Positions 32,762 to 32,993 of a stretch of DNA of 32,993 nucleotides are shown in pieces (the stretch's first letter is position 1; every line of letters starts with the position of its first letter). A program made the translations under genes and the position numbers. Under the pieces are notes generated by a model. It was not told the origin of the DNA and ran no database searches. It was given only the letters and a program-made list of their open reading frames with translations. The stretch is from Geofilum rhodophaeum. GTDB taxonomy: Bacteria; Bacteroidota; Bacteroidia; Bacteroidales; Marinilabiliaceae. The stretch lies in assembly GCF_002210225.1 (NCBI RefSeq), contig NZ_MWUJ01000021.1, positions 1 through 32,993 of the forward strand, written 5' to 3'.

Positions 32762-32861
32762 CCCAGGACTGAAGTCCTGGGTGATGATTGGGAGGAAGTG
32801 GTCAGGCGCGGAGCGCCTGTTCTGGAAAGTGGACTAAAGTCCACGTGGCGGCGGAGCCGCC
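32762..32861. repeat. Second hairpin-repeat block, same four-palindrome architecture
   Basis: Four hairpins occur in the same order as in the 29263 array: CCCAGGACTGAAGTCCTGGG (32762-32781), CAGGCGC-gga-GCGCCTG (32803-32819), GTGGACTAAAGTCCAC (32829-32844) and GGCGGC-gga-GCCGCC (32847-32861). The spacers (GATTGGGAGGAAGTGGT, TTCTGGAAA) also match. Hairpin 1 has changed its stem with compensating bases on both arms. It lies just after the flavodiiron gene. Degenerate pieces (CCCAGGACTGGAGTCCT) continue to about 32930. Confidence 0.9.
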
Positions 32862-32966
32862 TTTGAGGTCGCAGATGTTGTGTTTTGGGAGAGCGCGCTG
32901 GGGCGGCCCAGGTCCCAGGACTGGAGTCCTCCGACGCGCAGGGCCTCCCAGGGCCTCTCAGGACCT

Positions 32967-32989
32967 CCCCCCCCCCCCCCCCCCCCCCC
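32967..32989. repeat. C homopolymer of 23 bases at the window end
   Basis: An uninterrupted run of 23 C follows GGACCT and precedes GGGT. It could be a real slippery tract at the edge of the repeat field or a sequencing/assembly artefact. Confidence 0.8.
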
Positions 32990-32993
32990 GGGT

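Overview
The window looks like a chromosomal segment of a member of the Bacteroidota. The evidence is the gene content (a paired tetratricopeptide-repeat protein and outer-membrane barrel, a BspA-type leucine-rich-repeat protein, a periplasmic alpha-2-macroglobulin next to pbpC), the absence of Shine-Dalgarno sequences before most starts, and promoter-like TAnnTTTG boxes. Nothing seen allows a genus call.

Left part (1-13356, plus strand): an accessory, mostly AT-rich region. It opens with the 3' end of a type VI secretion VgrG spike gene. A PAAR tip protein follows, then a 1067-residue multidomain cell-wall hydrolase (M23-like N-terminus, EF-hand loop, proline-rich linker, peptidoglycan-binding-like domain, M15-like C-terminus), and a small lipoprotein placed where an immunity protein would be expected. 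A secreted SH3-domain protein comes next. After it are a KilA-N-domain gene, a 5'-truncated peptidoglycan-binding ORF, a BspA/LRR surface protein, and a translationally coupled lipoprotein/TPR pair.

Joint between the two parts: the last codons of pbpC are duplicated in direct orientation. One 126-bp copy with three mismatches lies at 7503-7628 and a shorter, decayed copy at 6397-6437. The authentic gene end is at 13357-13482. The copies divide the accessory region into blocks (VgrG module / KilA-N / PG-binding, LRR, lipoprotein and TPR), and every block ends at a position a few bases beyond the pbpC stop codon. This is the most unusual structure in the window. It suggests repeated insertion or recombination of cassettes at the 3' end of pbpC.

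Middle part (13361-23828, minus strand): pbpC (penicillin-binding protein 1C) overlaps the end of a 1826-residue thioester-containing alpha-2-macroglobulin lipoprotein gene, the usual yfhM-pbpC pairing. Upstream are a NicO/UreH-like membrane protein and a two-gene RloA/RloB (AbiL-like) defence system: an AAA ATPase plus a TOPRIM-like partner.

Right part (24008-32993): a 1116-residue TPR protein and a 601-residue outer-membrane beta-barrel protein form an envelope pair. An array of imperfect 134-bp units made of four hairpins follows, then mltG (minus strand), a SPOR-domain lipoprotein, and an A-type flavodiiron protein. One further hairpin block with the same architecture lies downstream, and the window ends in a 23-base C homopolymer. 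Many of the genes concern the cell envelope and peptidoglycan (pbpC, mltG, SPOR, the M23/M15 hydrolase, PG-binding and SH3 domains). No tRNA, rRNA, CRISPR array, integrase or complete insertion sequence was recognised.
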